Counted from the first letter of the stretch, positions 44,233 to 58,426 are shown. The stretch is DNA of 64,000 nucleotides from Kryptolebias marmoratus (GCF_001649575.2 NC_051433.1:17782134-17846133), one strand, 5' to 3'. Program-made: numbers and translations. Notes: generated from the sequence alone by a model not told the origin.

Positions 44233-44263
44233 CTGGAGAACCTGAGGAAATCAGGTTCTCCAG
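44233..44263. repeat. Perfect 13-bp hairpin
   Basis: CTGGAGAACCTGA (44233-44245), loop GGAAA, TCAGGTTCTCCAG (44251-44263). It is not part of a recognised element. Confidence 0.85.
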
Positions 44264-44491
44264 TTTGTCTTCCTTGAATCTGAGATGCCGGACAGACTTA
44301 TTAAATCGTTTGGAATCGTGTGTTTCAGTATTTGCTTCTTTGATTTCTCTTCATTTTATTTAACTCTGAAAGTGTTGTGCATCACATTCTTCTGTCTTCT
44401 TTCAAGTCATCTGGTGTTCAGAACTCTGGTTTGAAACTGAATTACAACATATGTTTCTGTACAAATACTGCTGTTCCTTCATCACAGTATT

Positions 44492-44582
44492 TTAACCCTT
44501 CTGTGATCTTCAGGTCAAATGGACCCAAAGTTACAAGGGTTTCCCTTCCTCTCTTCGGTTACGAGGGCTTCAGGAGGGTTAA
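44492..44582. mobile_element. piggyBac-type MITE
   Basis: A 91-base element with TTAA at both ends and inverted termini: TTAACCCTTCTGTGATCTTC at the left, and the complement of the right end begins TTAACCCTCCTGAAGCC. An internal GGTCAAATGGACCC is typical of a common fish MITE. It has no coding capacity. Confidence 0.75.
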
Positions 44583-47500
44583 ATATCGTCTAATACTGCG
44601 AAACCACTTTGCTGCACAGTCCCAAGGGTCGACTGCTAGATGGCGGCAAAGTGCTTCCAATACGATCCTTGGTGTATAGAATATGCATCAACAGGCATTA
44701 GTAGCCATCTTGGACCGGAAGCGGTTTGAAGCAATTTTCCAACAATCGGCTGTAAGGGGTTAAGCAGACTGCACATTTCAAAGGAAAAAACAGTAAAAGC
44801 CATTAGACAAAAAGACCAATGAGAAAACGAGTAGGTTTTTTTTTCTTCTTCTTTAACATTAAAACATCTAAACTTGTTCTAATAGGACTTAATGTATGCA
44901 CGAAGGAAGCTCTTTAGATAAAAATCTTTAGATTTTTATGTAATACAATTCACTTTCTTTCAAAATAAATACTGTTATAGTGATTCATCTCTATCTGGAT
45001 GAGATTTCATCTGATTTGTTTATATAAAAGACAGACCAGATCTACAGTAAAGTGAAGGAGTTCAGCAGCAAAGCCGCTGCATCCAGATTGAAATTCCTCC
45101 TTGATGTCCAGAGTGCACCATCAGCCTCAGAGCGAAGCCTGAGGAATACCAACCAGCTGTCAGCCCCGAACTCCTCTGATCCATCCTGCTTCTTCTCATC
45201 CTCTCTCCCTTTCTCTCAGTATGCTCTCCGTTGTTGACTGAAAACAAGTGCTGCATCACCATTTTAGATTCTGGTGTGGGTGTGCAGGTTGTGTGTGTTT
45301 TCACTCTGACTCTTGCTAAAGATGCATGAAGCGAGCAGTGAGGAGTAAAGAATCAGGGGTATGAATCTTAATGACTTCTTCCAGAATGAAAGCAGGATGA
45401 AGAGGTCTGGGGAGAATCCCCTCCTTAATCTCCCTCTCTTTCTCTCCGCCTGTTGGCTTGTCTTCCTTTCACCTATGGACCCGTGCTTACAGCTTGTTCG
45501 TGTTTACAGGATTTGTTTTCCCTTTGAGTCCGATTAATTAGCTGCCAGTGGACAATACTGAATCTGAATGCTGCCATGTTTAAAACAACAAGAACAAGAA
45601 GACAGAGACTAACTGCAGCATATTTTAACACACAGCGCTGCTTTTATGTAACAGTAGTATCATAGCCAGTTCATTTACATAATGGTATCAAGATCGTGAA
45701 TGGTATTCATACACTGTAGCTCTGCAGAGGGATCATTGTTTGTGTTTGAAGGGGTAGAAATTTCTAGATTATATTATTTTTACTATAGTCAAATAAGATC
45801 TATGAGAACCAAACCTACAACAAGAAAATATCCCCAGATTTTAAGGGCATGTCTGCATATTTTGTCACATATTCAGGCTGGACCAGTTGAGCCTCTTGTC
45901 CTGTGCCAGTGCTTTTCCCCTCAATCTTACAACAACTTTCAACTACAGTAACCGCTGGTATCAGTGCTGTACATCTTCAAAATGTTGACTCCAGTGAGTA
46001 TAAAAGAAAGACTGTCATTTTGTTTCAAACATCAGTAGGCTATTAGATGGCAGCATTGCAACAAGAAGCTGGTTGACCAACAGCAACAACGAATTGTAAT
46101 ATTCGTCAACATATAAACACAGGGCGTGGACCTGGAAGTTGAAGCTACAAAGGACGAGCGCCCCCTTGCTGCTGGCTGTAGTACATACTGTAAGTCCTGT
46201 GACTGCATGGAAACGAATGAAGGTGTTCGCTTTTGTTGGTTCACGTAGTTCTTACCTTGCTGCTGTATGTTTAAATGTGCATTCTTAAAAATATATTTAG
46301 CTTCAACGGGTTATTTGAGAGTTTAAAGAGTGACATGTTAGACTGATTGAACGTGTGACAGCCTGTTAGTGAGTCAGGCAGATGTGTAGGCAGGACTTTT
46401 TTACTGATTTTGACTTCAACAATGGAAGTTTAGAAGTCACTTCATCTTTTTTATATCTATGACCATAATGCTCTCACTCAGATAATAAAAAGGATAATTC
46501 AGACCTTCATGAAGTGGGGTTGTGTTAAAAAGTCGTGAAAATTTTCTTTTGAAATCTGTTTTTGGAACTGGCCAAACTCAGACTAGCATTTAACTCAACA
46601 ATTCAAAGCAATTTTTTGCTGTCTCAAAAAAAGTAAAATAAAAAAGAAATTCTAAGCTGCTCATACTACTGCAATTTTAGAAACATTTCCATCAACCATC
46701 AGTTTTGAACTGTGAGAATAGTACAACAGGAATATTTTCCTGCCGAAAATACCTCAGGCTGCACTGGAATTTGTGCTTGCAAATAATTCGAAAATTCTGT
46801 TTAAATATCCATGTAATGCAAAACTGACTGTATTGTAAAAGTGTATAGAACAGCAATTGCATGAACCACACAAAAATCTACTTTGGTTTTGCCCCACTCG
46901 GACTAACCATAGCTCATCAATTCAGTCACATTTAAACTCTATTTCTCCAATTTAAGCTCACCTAAAGAGGTTATCCACAACATGTAAGATAACTAAAACT
47001 CCACTACAAAAATATCTGAACCTTCCCTTTAAGGAATCTCAGAAAGAATGAGTGACGTAAAAGCCAGTGATGATGTATTTCTTGCATGTTTTCCACTCGA
47101 CAACAGTAAAAAACAAAAAAGTATTTATTTAAAAAACAGATGAACTGTTAATATCAGATTTATATGCATCAGTCTATTTAAATGTAAATCCTGCGTACAC
47201 CTGCTGAATGTGTACGACGCCCAAGCAGACTGCAAAACAATGAGGACAAACCTAATCATTGATGAAGTGCTGGTTCACTCATTCATAATTCACACACTGC
47301 CTTGAGGCATGTGTCTGAATGACTGAATGAAAAACTCCACATTTTTTTTATATATTTGCACATCCAGATTAGTTAATAAAATACAGACAAGAACACCTCA
47401 ATTGAAAACAACTAATTACGCTCTTCTAATTGATCAAAATAAATCATTTTGCCTGATTTTCTTCTATTCCTTGTTGCATCGTCCTCCTGCAGTGCTGTTA

Positions 47501-49209
47501 TTTTTTTTTATTGTTTCCTACCATTAACAGTAGGTTGATCCTGCTTACGTCAAGGAGACTTGAGATAAAGTACTGAAATGTTATTGTGTGAAATGATAAT
47601 AAGGAGGATCCATATAAGCATCACATGCAAACCGACACATTGTAAAAGTATGAGCATGGAGTAGTGTTTAAGTGATTTTATGTGTTTGTGGGATGTCATT
47701 TCTTCAGATTGGTCAGAGTGTGACACTTCCACCTTGATATCTTTTCTGTCAGATTCATGGCTTGAAAGAAGTCCTTATGTGGCAAACAAAGTCCTTCTTT
47801 CCGTCTCTTCCAAATTCTCTGGAGACCTCAAACCTTCCTCTTACTCTTTCAGTTGCTATGGATACCTCCGGCAAGGCAGCTGATTGGAGGCAGCAATAAA
47901 CTCTGCTCTTTGAAGTCTTTGACAAATTTGTCAACGAATTGATGATCTAAAAGCCACCGGTGTATGTACTCACACACATATGGATAAACTATTTCATACA
48001 CACACACAGCAGTGTTAGCTGTTATGGTGACGGGAGAACAGAGATGAATGTAATTTCTTTTAGAACAATCCAAAGCCACTGTCATCATCTATCAATCTAA
48101 GGCAGCAGGGCAGATGAAATGTATGAAATCAATTCTGCATTTTATTAAGGAGCAGGGCAGCCACAGCAGTCCTGCTCCTGAGGTGACCATGGATGTTCTT
48201 GCACTATCCAGAAGGCCAACTCTGTGGCCTAATGTCAACTAAAGCAGCAAACTGTCAGAAGCATCATCTGTTTTCAGTGTGACACAACCAAAGTAACACA
48301 AAAGGTTAGTATACTCACAAACAAATTGGACTTCATAAACAGTTTGTGGCACACTATTACCAGGAAAATATTTGTTTAAGCATACAATGAAAGTATATTC
48401 AAGCATGCCAAAATGACAAATTATACAATCTATGACCGGCCTGAGCCTCAAAGTGGTTTGGGAGTAGGTATTCAGTTGGTTGCAACATTAAACAAACTGC
48501 ACATTTAAGACAAAACCATGTGTTACCACAGTTGCATTTATATAAATCACCTGAGCTCAAATAAAAGTTTGAATGAATATGGTTTATGCAATAAAAACAT
48601 TTCCTAAATGAACTGCCACACTAAGAACCTGGGGTCTTTGGGACTCCTGGTCTTTGAGGCGCTTATGAGGGTTGCAAAAGCTGTTAATTATAACACCGTT
48701 AATTTTTTTAAAAGTTGCACATTTTCCTGCCCTTGGTTAGAATATGAGTAAAGACTGGGATGCTTTTATTCTCAGTGGTATTGTTTGTATAGTGTGTTCA
48801 CAGCAGGTTAGACGCCCAGATTATTCCATCTGCAGAGAGTTTGGGCTCCCTCTACAGGCCCAGCAGCAGAGCCGCGAACCAAAAATCAAATGATTTTGGA
48901 CTAAAGAGTTAAAGAGACGTTTCTAAAAATATTCCCTAATTTCATTACACATATATTTTTGTGCTATAATAAAATCTAAAAGCCATATAAGAAGAAACAG
49001 GCAAACACGCGCATTAGGTAGGGAACTGTTGTTGTCTTATTTTGTGCTACACGGCAACCTTAGCGGTTGCACACTTGTCCAGAATCGAGACTGGCACGCC
49101 ATTGTGGCAAGGAAAGGAGTTACTCTCACGTTGCTGAGCGGTCATTCAGAGCTGGACTCTTTCTTTTATTAATACCAAGTCTAAGAATAATCCGTCAAAC
49201 TATCCCACA
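44583..49209. other. Gene-free stretch upstream of ddx19
   Basis: No gene is recognised. A minus-strand copy of the TCTTACCTGTT repeat family lies near 46,873-46,988, with a partial copy near 46,565-46,605. An RFX-like half-palindrome lies at 47852-47865. The last 200 bases are the ddx19 promoter and 5'UTR. Confidence 0.45.
46873..46988 (-). repeat. TCTTACCTGTT-family interspersed repeat copy
   Basis: Read on the minus strand: TATCTTACATGTTG, then ACCTCTTTAGGTGAGC, TTGGAGAAATAGAGTTTAAA, TTGATGAGCTATGGTTAGTC and GGGCAAAACCAAAGTAGATT. The block order matches the plus-strand copies. Confidence 0.65.
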
Positions 49210-52200
49210 ATGGCTACAGACTCTTGGGCGCAGGCCGTGGACGAGCAAGAAGCCGCGGCAGAATCGGTGAGCTCGAACTGACGCAACCGTGGCTAACCTG
49301 TTGTTAGCTCTGGCCTCATCGTGAGGCTGTCTAAATGAAACGTAGCTGTCCGTGTTTATTTCATTTAACAGAAGAAATTGTCTTTAGCCAGCGCTGTCAG
49401 GGAAAAACAAGCTACTGTACCAACTTTTTCCTCGCGAAGTTTTGTTGTATCCGACAACTAAACTACCGGCTTGACGTGGTGTTAGCACATGACGTTAGCA
49501 AGCTAACAGATCAAAACAATGCTACAAACGACTTTACTGATGAAAGTTTGTCTCATTCTTCCTCACAGATCGGTAGCCTTCAAATAAAAGACAAACCAGA
49601 AGAAAATGGTAAGTTCACGCATGTGAATGAGGCAAATTTTTTTTAAAAAAAAGTAAATTTGACATTTTTGGATAGCGCGCACTAATTGAAATGTGATCAT
49701 ATAATTATCACTTTTTTGCAGGCACGGTTCTAAACGCTACTAACTCCACCAATTCTGCTGCAAAATCAGAATCTGAAGCAGAAAGCAAACCTGCAGATGA
49801 TGACGACAAAGGTAAGTAGTACATATGAATATCCAAATGCTTTTAAATTATTCCACAGCTATATGCTTCGTTGTTTTTTTTGTTTCTTTTTGCCACATAA
49901 CATAAGTTTTAGTAATTGGTACTGATCCTCAGAGTAAAGACAAACTTTGGCAATGAATTCTGCTGATCAAGTCGAACAAGCCTCCCTGAAGATGGCTAAA
50001 AGCAAAGTCAAGTTCTATTTGTTCCTCCTAACTTTATGTTGAATTATTTGTTCGCAAATTTTAGTGAGTTTTGTGTCCATTTTATGTTTTTTTTTTAAAT
50101 GCATGAAGTCCTATTTTCTTACTTCAGTGTATTTTTTAAAGGAAAGAAATGTACATTTTTTCTTATTCTAGCTTATTGTCATTTACCTGTTCTCATTATA
50201 TTAGTGTATTGGTTTTACTTTTGTTTTTATAGATTTGAACTCATGCTTTTGCTATTCAAATATATATAAACTTTACATTATTTATATATATATAAATATT
50301 GTTCACTCATCAATGAAATTAGTTTCAATCCCTTATATTACAGTCACTATCCTTTTACAAGTTCTTATTGTTCTAATTTTTTGCTTGTAGCTGTTTTTTT
50401 TTTTGTTTTGTTTTTGTAAAGCACTTTGTTACACTTTACTGTATGCAAAGTGCTTTTCAAATACAGTTTGAGTGATTGATTAATGTCTTTCAGATGACAA
50501 AGCAGCACAGTCTCTGCTGAACAAGCTGATACGAAATAATCTCGTTAATACAACAAATCAAGTGGAAGTTCTTCAGAAGGACCCCAACTCTCCACTTTAT
50601 TCTGTGAAGTCCTTTGAAGAATTACGTCTGTAAGTGACTCCTTTATTTTCTTTGTCTGCAATAAAAGAATTAAAAAAAAATTATTTAGACATACTTAAGA
50701 TCCTAATGGAGATGCATTAATCCATCACTTGTGACTGAAATGAGCCAGTTTCACTTTGACCAGCTGTGGCTGATGGGCTGACAACAAAAAAATAAGCATA
50801 TATGTCACCAGATGCTATTTATTTACCTGTGTTGTTTCAGCCAATGTACTTATATTACTTTATAAACAGTGCTGTTGGTGGAGATGAGCATAACCAGCTT
50901 ACAAGGAGAAAACAACATATAGTTCTTATTTTATCTTCAAAGTTGCTTTTAGTTTTTATGCTGTATTATGTCATACCTTTTTATTTGAGTTGATTTTAAA
51001 AAAGAACACAGAAACAACAGGGCCTCAAATGAATTCAACGTCAGCCAGAAGTGTGTCACAATAAAGTTTATTTTGTGATGCTTTTATGGTGGTGCAGGGA
51101 TGAACTGTGCAGAGTACCATTGGAAGCACGTCAGTAAACATATAGGCCGCGTCAAACTGAAGTCAGCACAGATCAGCTTTAAAATATTAGCTCAATATTT
51201 TTTTTCTTACCGATATAGCCGATCTCTTAAACAGTGGATCACCAGAAGTAGTTTTTTTTCCTTCAATTGTCTTTATATTAGCAAAATTTGGTGTATGTAT
51301 CTCCAGATTTTTGTCCTCAAAAATGAATGTTTCAGCATCTGTTTTTATACCTTTTGTTATGTAATGGTGCTACAACTAAACAAGAGAAGAACTGGGGCAG
51401 GAAATCAGATGTCCAAGCAGGGAGTGGGTACACATAAGAATTAATTTATTCATCTCAAGAAATACTATTGGACACCACCACATAGAGCGTCAGAGGACAA
51501 CAGTGATGATGATGATGGTGGTGGTGGGAACTCATAATTCAAAATAAAGGAGACATAATTTTGAACATGCATCATACACCGTCTGTGTGTTTTGCCTTTT
51601 ACTGCACAATGCCTTCATGTTTTCTTTGTGTACTGGTGCTCAACAGAGTTCCTGGAAGAAAGAAAAAAGTAAATTTGGTTGAATTGGTTTATGTTAATTC
51701 TTGATTAGACACTGTAAATTACAGTAAACAAACAGTTAATGTGTTTGAACTATTCGATTTCTTTGGACCTGCCTGAAGTTGGATGATATTTGACAAAGTA
51801 ATGACATAATTTAGTAATCAATTGTTTACAAGTACTTTTTGGATGGATTGTCTATAATTGAATATAAAACCATCTTAAAATGTTAATTTAGATTAACTGT
51901 AGTAATGCAAAATCTAAAAATAAATAGGATTGTAAGGGTTAATGTGTGTACAGAATGACTGAAAGACTTGATATTTATGTTTTTCTCCTCTGTGTAGCAA
52001 ACCTCAGCTGTTGCAGGGAGTGTATGCCATGGGATTCAATCGACCATCCAAAATCCAGGAAACTGCCTTACCCATGATGCTGGCTGAGCCGTGAGTAAAA
52101 CTTGACATTATCTTGTGAAGACCTTTAGCAAAGTGTTGCACAACAAAGGCTTGTTGGCCCGTCTGAAAGGTCAGGTGTGAAAAGTGGCGCTTCAGAACTA

Positions 52201-55200
52201 CAAACTGTTACCACGTGACCCGAGACCTAATTTCTCAATGTTTCCGAAGTCCACAGAACCTGATCGCCCAGTCTCAGTCAGGAACAGGAAAAACAGCTGC
52301 CTTCGTCCTGGCCATGCTTAGCCATGTTGACCCCAACAACAAATATCCCCAGGTTTGCAGTTATTACTCTTCTTGCTGTTCCAGAAATGTTATAGTGGTT
52401 AGTTAATTTGTAAACAAGTTTTCTGTTCTTCGTTTTCATCAGTGCCTGTGTGTGTCACCAACTTATGAACTGGCGCTTCAGACCGGTAAGGTCATCGAGC
52501 AGATGGGCAAATATTATCCTGAAGTCAAACTAGTCTACGCCATTCGAGGGAATAAACGTAAGGCTCACATGTTCTCCATCTTCACTGTTACAGTGTGGTT
52601 TAGTTTTGTAGTGCCATCCGATCCTGAGAACTTGTTTCTGTTCTTATCCAGTGCAGCGGGGCATGAAACTGCAGGAGCAGATAGTCATTGGCACACCTGG
52701 CACCATGCTGGACTGGTGCAGTAAATTCAAATTTATTGACCCCAAGAAGATTAAAGTGTTTGTGCTTGACGAGGCTGACGTCATGATTGCCACGCAGGGT
52801 CACCAGGACCAGAGTATCAGAATCCAGAGGTGAGCTGAAACAAACCAGTGTTAAAACAATTAAAAAATACATTCAGTTCATTTATTAGAATTATATGTAT
52901 AATAACAGCTTGATAGTCAGATAAATACTATTTAATCTTTATTTAAACTTGTCCCCTGCTTGCAAATTTTAGATCTTACAAAGTTAGCTGAACTAAAGCT
53001 GCTGCCTAAATAGAAACCTTTAGTCTCTGTTACAAAACAAACGTCAGCAGCAGAACTCTTAACCTTTTGTGCTTCCTCCAGTTTTGTTTTTTAAACACCT
53101 TACAAACATTACAAATATCTTTAAGTTCTTCACTTGGCAACAGCTCTCTGGGTTACGACTGTAGGAAACTAGTTGTCAACTCAAACTTGATTCAGTATAA
53201 CAGGAAAATATGCAAATGTTCCACGGCAGCCTCACTAACTTCTGAGTGACCAACAAGTCGTGCAGCTGTGTTTTTGAAAATCACAGCTTATCGTCTATAT
53301 GGCTTGCAAAGCTGTATTCTTCATCTTTACCCTGCAGATGTCAAAACACAACTCATGCGCTCTTGTGACGGTTCGAGACGTCTGCGGCTAAATGTAGAAA
53401 GATTTGTGAGATCCGTGGATGACTCTTTGTAAGAAAAATTCTTGCACAATTTTCAAAATTGTTCAAAATTCAAGTGACAAGACTGAGAACTTCAGCAAGG
53501 AAACTGAGAACCCTTGCAAATGTTGCGAGACGTTTTAGGAACTCTTGCAAATGAATTTCCCACTTTAACTTTAAAATAAACAAAATTAGTAATGTTAGAA
53601 CTCATTTCTCACTGCAACATAACCAAATGGACTCTTTCTGCATTCAGCTAAGTTAGGAAAGCTTGGCGAGCGCTGTTAGTTAGCAGAAAATATACCCGTC
53701 AATACTGCTGATCATTTAAGATTTTCTCCACCTCCTCACCATGCAGGATGCTGCCTAAAAACTGCCAGATGTTGCTTTTCTCTGCCACGTTCGAGGAGAC
53801 CGTTTGGAGCTTCGCTCAGCGCATCGTGCCAGATCCTAACATCATCAAGCTGAAGAGGGAGGAGGAGACGCTGGACACCATCAAACAGTACTTTGTGTTG
53901 TGTAACTCCAAGGAGGAGAAGTTCCAGGCTCTCTGTAACATCTACGGAGCCATCACCATCGCTCAAGCCATGATCTTCTGCCACGTGAGTTTATTCATTT
54001 TGCACACAGCTTCTACTGAAAACAGTGACCCTCTGTAGTGTTTTATTTTTAACATGAACATTTCTCTTCTTCTCAGTACGTTATCAGAATTCTTTTGTTT
54101 TGCAACACTTAAAATCAGGCATTAAAGTGTTTTTTGTAGGTTTTTTTTTATTTAAGCAACTACCGGGACTTTTGTCAGGGTTTTTAATACTTAAAAACTG
54201 CAGTCCTGCAGCATTTTCTTTGTGATGAAATGGCTTCAGCCCACTTCTTTTCCCTTCGGCGTAATCCAGACTAGGAGAACTGCAGGTTGGCTTGCAGGAG
54301 AGCTGTCCAGAGAAGGCCACCAGGTGGCGCTGCTGAGCGGAGAAATGCAGGTGGAGCAGAGGGCCGCCGTCATCGAGCGTTTCAGAGATGGGAAAGAGAA
54401 AGTCCTGGTGACCACAAACGTTTGTGCTCGAGGTAATCGCCAAGTCCTGACACTTGATGCAAAAAGACAAACGCATCACTGCACACTTCTAACATCACCT
54501 ATATTATTACTGTGAGCAGTTACTTTTGTTTGTTTTTTTATGAACGTTACTTTTGATCGGTAAGGTTTTTAAAAAGTCTGAAACTCTGCTGTTTGTCACA
54601 GATAAATGTCTGTAACTTCAGCTCTGTTTGTGCAGGTTAGGAAGGGGGTGGCTGCTAAAAGTCACATTAGACATAATAAGGAATAAAAAAGCAAAGAATG
54701 GGCATGAGAAACAAAGATGTACAATAAATTAGAGTAGTTCAGGATTCTTTATAGGGTTGTTTAGAAATTAAAGCTTTTCTTGCCCAACAAAATTGGTGCC
54801 AGAAACTGTGGTTTTATATAATTGCTACTATTTTTATTCTTTGATTTTCATAGTTTTTAGTTTTAGATGTACGAGTCCTGGGGAAAACATTAACTGCTAA
54901 TTAAAATTTTACTGTTTAACTTTTTGTAAGAAGTTCATTTTAACTGGAAAATTTCTATACATTTTAATCCTCCTTATGAACTTGAAAGAAATAAATGTGA
55001 TTTCAGGCATTTAAAGTAAAATCTTTGACTCATCACCTCTTTGTGAATTAATAAAATCCAAAGATTACTGCTGTAGCCATTAAAATAGTCAATAAAATAA
55101 CAAGTTGTCACTTTTCCCCTCCCTGTTTGTTGTACACCCAGGCATCGACGTGGAGCAGGTTTCTGTGGTGATCAACTTCGACTTGCCAGTCGACAAAGAT

Positions 55201-55552
55201 GGCAACCCTGACAACGAGACATACCTGCACAGGATTGGACGCACAGGTCGATTTGGGAAAAGGGGACTGGCCATCAACATGGTGGACAGCAAGATGAGCA
55301 TGAACATCCTCAACAGGATCCAGGATCATTTTAGTAAGTCTCGACAGCAGCTTCACACGCTTTCTCATGAGATTAAGCTTTTAGGCTGCGATTATCGCAT
55401 CTGTTTTAAGTGTAAATATGCTTTATAACTTGTTGTTCACTTTGTTAGTTCAGGAACAGATTCCTTATTCTGTGGCTTGTTCCTCTACAGATAAGAAAAT
55501 TGAAAGACTAGACACCGATGATCTGGATGAAATCGAGAAAATTGCCAGCTAA
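49210..55552 (+). CDS. ddx19: DEAD-box RNA helicase DDX19, 12 exons
   Basis: ATP-dependent RNA helicase that works at the cytoplasmic face of the nuclear pore with GLE1 and NUP214 to release mRNA from export proteins. Coding exons: 49210-49266, 49569-49608, 49722-49811, 50494-50629, 51998-52090, 52250-52352, 52443-52557, 52652-52829, 53747-53984, 54270-54432, 55142-55333, 55491-55552. They sum to 1,467 bases, 488 residues (human DDX19B 479), all in phase. Motifs in order: [17 protein letters not shown]-terminus, Q motif [14 protein letters not shown], motif [12 protein letters not shown], Ia PTYELALQ, Ib [63 protein letters not shown]-terminus [15 protein letters not shown]. Exon 6 has a weak acceptor (TTTCCGAAG), but the protein fits exactly. 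Polyadenylation signal AATAAA at 55790-55795. The a/b paralogue cannot be decided. Confidence 0.97.
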
Positions 55553-55674
55553 AGGATGCGCACGATCACGAGGAGGAGGCCGGTCCAACTTCCCTTCTCC
55601 TCGCTCTCCTCGGACTGTACGCTTCTACACTGTTTTATGCTTTTAATTTTTAGCTGTCAGAGAAAAGAGCAAAA

Positions 55675-55697
55675 CCACACACACACACACACACACA
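55675..55697. repeat. (CA)n in ddx19 3'UTR
   Basis: About 11 CA units between the ddx19 stop codon and its polyadenylation signal. Confidence 0.9.
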
Positions 55698-57744
55698 GAG
55701 CGAATGTTTACATGTGGACACGTCTCCTCTCAGACAGATATTTTGTAAATCTCTCGAACATACCCTATTTCACTCTTTGTACTCATTTAAATAAAGGTTG
55801 TGAGTTTCTTGCTGTGTATTGTAATGCTGTAGAAGCAAACAAGTCATTTATTTGTTTGAACATTTAGGAATTTTAAAAGCCGTGTTGTGGCAAGATCATT
55901 TGTAAAGCTTCATAAAATTTCTAACAGNGGGGGGGGGGGAAGTGCCACAAAGTATTTAATTTCAAGCTGAATGGGACTGAATCTTTATTGGGCTTTGTTA
56001 AAACGTTTAAACAGCAGTACAAAGAGTGAAAGCTGGGTATGCTGCTCTGAGTGGTAGTTCTATAATTATGTTTTCAAGATGGTGATGGTTAGGATATAAG
56101 GGTCTATGCAAACTTATCAGCCTGTGATAGCTATTATCAAATACTATCAACCTGTATTCACTTAAATTAATCCTCAAAATAACCTCGTCTTTAGTATCAG
56201 GGTGTGTAGTTGAATGCCAAAACCAAAAGGCTGCCTAGAGTGATACTAACTTCAAGTCATAGACATAAAAGTATTTCTGTGTTTAGCCTCAAATCGTTCA
56301 TCGGCCAGCGTCACTTCTCACACGCACGATGCCATTTATATCACTTTTTTAAAAGCCAAAATGGCCACAATCAGAGCAAGTCGGCTCCGAGCATTAATCA
56401 CAAGTCGTCTTTTGTTTTTTCAGACTCCTGAAATTTCTCATTTTTAACCCCAGATGTGACCTGTACAGTCTGACTTGTTTTCTTTGTGTCTCCCAAGTTT
56501 TTTAATCAGGGTTTCCAGTTTGACACTTTAGCTCAATTTCTATCTTTCACCCAGACTGAGCTGTTAAAAAGGATTGTGAGTTACAAAAAATAAATACACA
56601 ATGCCTTCCTCAAGTGCATTATATCTCATATATATATATACACACACACACATATAATTTTGATATGAATATTCTAAGACATTGGGCTTAATATTCTGAC
56701 TAACACTTGAAAATTTTGATTATATATTGAATTCTGGGCGCCTTTAGGATGTGTCAATTATCTTTTTGAAACCAAATGCTGAATTGACTTGAGGACCTAC
56801 GCTAATTAGACTCACTGTGGTCGCATGAATACAAAACATGTACTTGTGTACATATTTACAAATTTTATGTTAAAGAAAAATGTGTCTGAATTATTGAGTT
56901 TGTCACTTCTAAGAAGTGGAGAAAAAAAAAACATTCCTCAGATGACAGATGCAGTACTTTGAATACAGTGAGCTTAAATCAGTTAACCTTACATCAGTTG
57001 GGTGGCTGTAAAATATATATATCTCAAGAAAACGTGATGTCTGATATTTTGTTCAGCGCACTGGAAAATCGGACCAGTCAGTACGAACTACAGCAGCGCA
57101 GAGAAGACGGCTGGTGGTTTTCTGGTCTTAACGGACTGTTTATGGACTCCTTGCTGAAAAACAACTAACAGATGCAGCCAAATTGGAAGGAAGTGACCTG
57201 AAAATACAGAAAAATGGTCTGAAGACTTCTGGTTTAAAAAAAAAAAAAGCAGTGTATGCAGTTTTATTAGGACACTCGGATGTATACGTTATAAGTGGGC
57301 GTGTGTGTGCACTTTGTTGATCCATAATGTAATGCCTCTGTGTGAGAACCATGGACTCGGCAGTTTTGGCTACAGAACCCAACACCTTTTCCCCACTCAT
57401 CGTTTACCTTGTTTGATCATTATAAGAACCTTCAGAACCCTTCTTTATAAAACGCCTCCAATAACCAACCAGAGAAAGTTTTGTTAGAAGCAAAGGATGA
57501 TGGATTCAAGGCATGTGGTCTTCTGTAGCCGAGCTGCGTTCATGGACACTTGTGTATTCTTAGTATCTTGAATTAAATGAACATATAGGTGTTCATGTTG
57601 CCTTTTGATTATTTGTGTAAGTTTGAAATGTGTAAAAGAACCGGTGTGGATGAATACTGTCCTAACAGTAGGGGGGAAACAAGCATAAATACACATGTAG
57701 GAGTATAAAAAAGTGTATTTCGTTTTTTTATAAAAGTTACTTAT

Positions 57745-58085
57745 TCAGGTAGCACCAGTCCTGTTGCTTCACAGTGAGAAGATCGCAGGTTTGCCTCCCT
57801 CCCTGGGGCCTTTTCTGGGTGGAGTTCACATGTTCTCCCCGTGCACGAGTGGGTTTTATCCAGGTAAACAGGTTTCCTCCCACAGACTAAAAACGGGCGT
57901 GTTAGGTTGATTGATAACTCTAAATCGTCCCTTTGTGAGAATAGTTGCTTGTCTCTATGTGTCCCTGTGATGGACATGCGACCTGTCCAGGGTGTCCCCC
58001 GCCTCTCGCGCAATGACGGCTGGAGATGGACACCAGCTCCCCGTGACCCGGAAAGGACAAGTGGAAAATGGCTGGAAGCAGCATC
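57745..58085 (+). repeat. tRNA-like SINE with L2-like tail
   Basis: The fullest copy of the family in the window. A tRNA-like head (GGTAGCACCAGTCCTGTTGC, TCACAGTGAGAAGATCGCAG) is followed by GGAGTTCACATGTTCTCCCC, GACCTGTCCAGGGTGTCCCC and a GGACAAGTGGAAAATGGCTG tail. The long minus-strand open frame over it is an artefact of the repeat. Confidence 0.7.
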
Positions 58086-58426
58086 AGTCTGTGGCGTTCT
58101 CGTTGGAGTACAGCTGGTCTGAAAGCTGCAGGTCTGAAAAGGCAGAGAAAGATTTAACTCAAGACTTTTCCTGATAAAAAAGCAACACAGCAACATAAAT
58201 TACAACATGGCAAAGTATATTTCTTAAATAATATAACCAACTTCGCCAACTGGTGCTAAAAATAATTTCTAACACTTCTTAGTACACAGTACTGTCTGAC
58301 TGTGAAGATACAGCTAAAACTTATTTTATGAATTCAGCTGAACTTTATTGTGCATAAGTTAAAATTATTCACTGACCTATGCTGTTGCATTTAGAGAATA
58401 TATAATCAATTTTACACAAGAGGCAT

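Larger units (their letters stand above)
38833..44491. other. Gene-free repeat-rich stretch
   Basis: No gene is recognised. Contents: repeats listed separately, a GA-rich microsatellite region, RFX-like palindromes at 41708-41723 and 43380-43393, and a repeat-family copy at 43,648. Open frames here are low complexity. Confidence 0.45.

Noticed and set aside
57745..57800. Possible tRNA gene
   Set aside because: The tRNA-like head is degraded and continues directly into the SINE body; no intact cloverleaf could be drawn.
57741..58196. 151-codon minus-strand frame
   Set aside because: It covers the SINE at 57,745-58,085; similar frames arise over its other copies.
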